DNA of 64,000 nucleotides from Sinohyriopsis cumingii (lineage: Eukaryota > Mollusca > Bivalvia > Unionida > Unionidae): contig CM068835.1 of assembly GCA_028554795.2 (NCBI GenBank), forward strand, positions 33,298,311 through 33,362,310. Direction: 5' to 3'. The notes under the pieces are model-generated. The model ran no database searches. It saw nothing but the letters and a program-made list of their open reading frames with translations, and was not told where the DNA came from. This document shows positions 55,901 to 61,100 of the stretch, in pieces. How positions within the stretch are numbered: the first letter of the stretch is position 1; each line of letters opens with the position of its first letter. A program made the translations under genes and the position numbers.

Positions 55901-58050
55901 TATGAATGTGCATGAACTGAAAATGGTCAGTTCATGAAATTATGGATTCATGAACTGTTCATGAATCAACACTTCACAAACTGTTCTTGAACATGAAATA
56001 TTCATGAACTGATTTTATGAACAGTTCATAAAAGTTCACAAATTGGATCATCATTCATGAACAAGTGCATGAACAGATTCATGAACTATGATGAACAAAG
56101 TTTCTCATGAATGATTCATGACTTCATGAGCAGTTTGCTTATCTGACAAACTCACAAATACCTATTTCATCCTGAATTATAAAATAACCTTATATGTGTG
56201 TGTGGTTCTTAAAACAGTATAAACTGCAACATATTATCCTAAAAATGGTATTTAATTTCAGATCAATTTCTAATATGCAGCAGAGAACATGTAAACTGGC
56301 AACCAGTCACTAAGTCAATAGAATATGCAGTTTATGACAGTAATAGACACAAATGTTAGAACAGAGTCATTGAAAGCTTTTATAGCAAATACATTTAATT
56401 TGTGCTGGCCAGAACATATTTTCCCATATTAATCCAGAACTATTCAGGTTAAGTACACAAGTATTGAATAAAAGATCTCTGAACATTTATACAGTTATCA
56501 TATAATTTAAAAAAAGAAAAATTGTCACCTTTATTTGTATTTCACTAAGATAATTATTGTGAGAAGTTTGAAGATGAATTTTCATGAATATTTTGTGAAT
56601 ATAATGATATAGAAATTTCATGTACACTTTTAAGAAATATCTTGGTGGTGCATCAGAGTACTTGAATTGTTCATGAACCAAATTCATGACATTTCAGGAA
56701 CTTCAAAGATATTATAATAGTTAATACAAGTTCAATAGTGTGTTCATGAACTTCAAGTACACGTTTCATCAAAATTCTTGAAGTGTTCATGAAATTAGTT
56801 GAAGAAATTTCATGAATATTTATTCATGAACTCAAATGATGAACTGATCATGAACATTTCAAGAACAGTCATGAACATTCATGAACAGTTCATGATTGTT
56901 CATGAAGTCATAATTTTGTTTTGTAGGGGAATACATAGTACACCTCTCCCTTGACAACTTGTGCACATCTGGGTCCACAAACAGACCACACTATCAGAGA
57001 GGCGTCACTTATTGAGAAACTTCCAAAAAATAAGAATTGATGCTTGGGTAGAAAATGGGGGGGGGCGGGGAGTAACTGGGCTGTTTCATGGTCGATATTC
57101 TTTATATAATCATGCTGAGGAATAATGTCAGTAACAGCTCTTTTTCTTTAAATACATTACCTAATTATAATACCTTAGGAGTACTACTATATCCTTGCAA
57201 ATCCAACCCTCCAGTATCAAACTTTTTTGCTAAAAAGAGCTAAAAGTTATCTTCCCCACCTAGGTAACAATCAGGCAGAGTGATCTCCCCTTGACATAGG
57301 GATTGGTGGCAAAACAAATGAATATGCACCTATCTTGGCAGCACACTGTTATGTAGAGTCCACATGAATGATGAAACCAATGCCAGAATTGTGAATGCAA
57401 GCGCATCTTATAGCAAATACATGCAAATGTATGGGAGCATCAGTCTACAAGCAAAACTTAAGGACTAGAAAGGCTGTTGCCAACCCTGCTGTATGCTCGC
57501 AAAACCTCGACAGTGTACAAATGCTATGCCAAGAAGATGAAAACATTTTTTACAATGGCTACCTGAGGAAATAAATGAGGATAAGATGGCAGGACAGGAT
57601 TCCAGACACTGAGTTTCTCAATTTCATAGGCGTACCAAGCACCCACACACTGCTGATAAAATTAAAGTTCAGATGGGCAGGACATGTTACCTGGATGGCA
57701 GAAGAGCAACTACCAAAGATCTTTGTCATCCTTAAGGAAAGAAAGCAAAGTTAAGGTGGGCAAAATAAATGACAATGATTCACAATGAATCTGAATGGAC
57801 AAAAGGTTTGTGGATTTTAATACGAGAGTCAGTGCCTAGTGAGCCAAGTTCACTTGAAGAGTTGTTTGAAAGAGTGGTTTTAATGTGTTTTTTCTGAAGT
57901 GATAGCCAACAAAAATGAATAAGGACAAATTCATGAAGTGTGATGCCCTTCTCAATGCAGTACAGCAACTGAATTGGATTGTAACACCTTTCTAAATTAA
58001 ACAATATTATGGCCTTATAGACAGTTTTATTGTATTAGATAGCGTGTGCT

Positions 58051-58109
<59 letters not shown>

Positions 58110-61100
58110 CACTCTCCACATTGAGTTCCAGTACTAATAACTTTATTTATTATATCTAATGCATATCCATTCCTCCATCACAAATTTAACAAAAAATGCC
58201 ATTGTGATTAAAATTTGCTGAAGCATGGATTGTAAATCACAATATCAGCTAGATCGCTAATAATTGAGCACATCTAGCTGCATTTAATCTGTTGCACTTT
58301 CTTCTATTGCCTCTTTCTCCATCTCAATGAAACTTAACCAATCTATACAAAAGGTGTTTCCACAAAACACATTTATCTTCTGGGATGTGGGCATTCTGAC
58401 ATTTGCAATCATCAGCTGTCATGGTAACAGCTGCAGTTGTTTGAAGATGTATACTTTATTCCTGTGCACTGGTTATAGACATCAAAAACATTGTTGACAC
58501 TTTTCAAATCTGAAAGGCTGACTTTGATTAACATAGTATGTAAACCCAAATATTTGACAGTAATTTATGGGTCAGAAAATTGTTGGTACAAGGACAAAAT
58601 TCATAGAATTTTATAGTTTGTTTCATATCATACAGTAGTGCTTCTCTAAACCCACATGGCACACTTTGTATGCTCAGAATCTAAATCTCATTCTACATTT
58701 TGGCTTATGAATTCATTCTTCCTTTGAAACAGCAAAAGTCAATAATGGCTATACCTCAGGAATCGGTATTCAAAAATCACCACCTTGGTTATCTATACTC
58801 CCCCACCCCAAAATACTTTGTCTTTCCCAATTCTTAAAGTCCTCAACAAATCCTCTCCTTTTGTTACAGTATATTAAGCTAAATAGGTCCTATCATGGTC
58901 ATTAAGTCCCTCTATGCAGACTTCACAAAATGGAGACAAGATTGGAACTGCTGTTGCATCACCATCACAACTGCATCATCTTGAGCTAGATATGGGATGA
59001 AGCCTCCATTTTTATTGCACTTTTTGAAGCCTTCAAGAAATAGTTAATGATCTTTTGGGATTTCCCTTTTACACTGGAAATCTTGGAAAAGCTTACATCT
59101 GAAAACCCATTAACAGCTGAACTCCTAAAGAAATATCATCACAGTGCTCTAACAATCTGGAAAAAGTACTCTGTACTGTTGGCTGCCTGTTCATAATGTT
59201 AAAAAGCTGCTTATGATATGACATATAAAGAAGCCAAATATAACCTGCAGGTATCTGCTTCAGTCATAAAGGGCATGTTCTGTATACTTGGCCTAACATG
59301 AAATGATATAATTCCACAAACGGGTTTCATAATACTAAATCCATTATAGGAGAGTGGCATCCCTTGTATGAACAAATCATAGATAAGGTGGTATTGTGTC
59401 AGTTGGATATAGGACACAGAAGTCTGATTCTTGCATACCTCATAAAGTGCAAACCCTGATCAGAGTGCATACCCTGCCAGTGTCCAGTGACAGTGGAACA
59501 CATACTTGTCAACTGTATGTGTATTGACACCTGCCCTGTGAGACAGAAGTTTTTTTTTATTTTAATGTGAATTCAGTGCAGGAACTTATGATGCAGCACT
59601 AAAAGAAATTGTGGACTTTTTGAGTCAATGCAATTTATGTAACAAAATTTGTACTTTATATTTCAAGCATTTTGTATCTTTTTCCTTCATTTTTTTCTTC
59701 ATTTTATATACATTTTACCAAATTCTGATACATTTATCTTTATTGTATAGCACTACATATTTACATTAAATTTATTTTTCCCAAGTTTGTGTGTACCTCT
59801 TCCCTTTTTAAATTTTTAGAACTTTTGATTGGCATCATACAGCATTGTTACTCTACTGAGGTACTATTAGCTGCTTACACACATACATACATACATACAT
59901 ACATACATACATACATACATACATACATACATACATACTGTATTGTGTTTTAAATCTTATCCAACAAAGTCATGGAGATCTGTGGACCAACAAATATAGC
60001 AAGTAAAATTGGTTTGCAAATCATGTACTAATTAGTATTTAATTTAGGTTATAAATCATGAATAACAAATATCAATGTGTAAATTATCTTAAAGGTATGT
60101 AATAGAAAAAACACTATAGGCAACATTCAGAGCTCCATAAATGTGTAATAACCTACAGATGTACTGTATTAGTGGCAGTTGTATGTACTGCATCATTTAA
60201 CTAAAGCCCTGATGTATTGCGAATTTCCACACATAAAATGGTAAGTACTACCTAAGTTTTAGTTGATTTGAATGCATATTTGGGAGTACCACAGGTTTGC
60301 AGAAAACACATAATCTCAATTAGGATCACCATTTTTTGACTAAAATTTACTTACGTGTTACCACATATATTTGACACAACAGAGAAGTCAGTTTATTACA
60401 CGTTGTCAGATTTGCAAAATTTGGTCAAAAGTTTTGACTTTCAATGAGAATCGCACATTTTTCATCTTGACTCATGTCCTTGATTTTCTTATCGTAACGA
60501 GGACCCAAAGGTTGGGTTACTTTGCAAGTAGTAATATATGAGAACGTTTGTGCTATATCCCAATTGGGGACTATTATTTTGATTAGATCTGAACAATGAT
60601 CTGACACCAAAAACAAGAGCTTATGTTCCGCTATAAAGTTGACAATAAGTGTCTCTGCAAGTATATTTTCATCCACATCTGCGGATTGATTCTGTGAGTA
60701 TGGATTTTATATTATGCAGTAGAGTTCCTTTAAGGCCAGAAGGAACACTATTCCTTTTGTGCTTAATGGAGTAAAATTTGTATTGTTTATAGTTGTAATG
60801 AAAATATAACAAGCATCAAAAATTAAAATACAAGTCTTGTCAGTGTACTCAGTATGGGTAGTTATTACTTATATCATTAGGTTCAGAGATATTTAAATCT
60901 GTTTATTGTTTCTCATGTCATGAAAAGTCGTTTCATTGAAGGTCACAGTACAGATGATGGTTTTTGATGTCCCTTCCAATTCCTGACTGCTGGCATCAGA
61001 TCAGTCTTTTATATCAACACCAATAAGATTTATTTTCATAAGTCCATCAAGAGTGTCAAAACTCTGCCTGCACCCTACCCTGCTTTTGATCAAATTCTGT

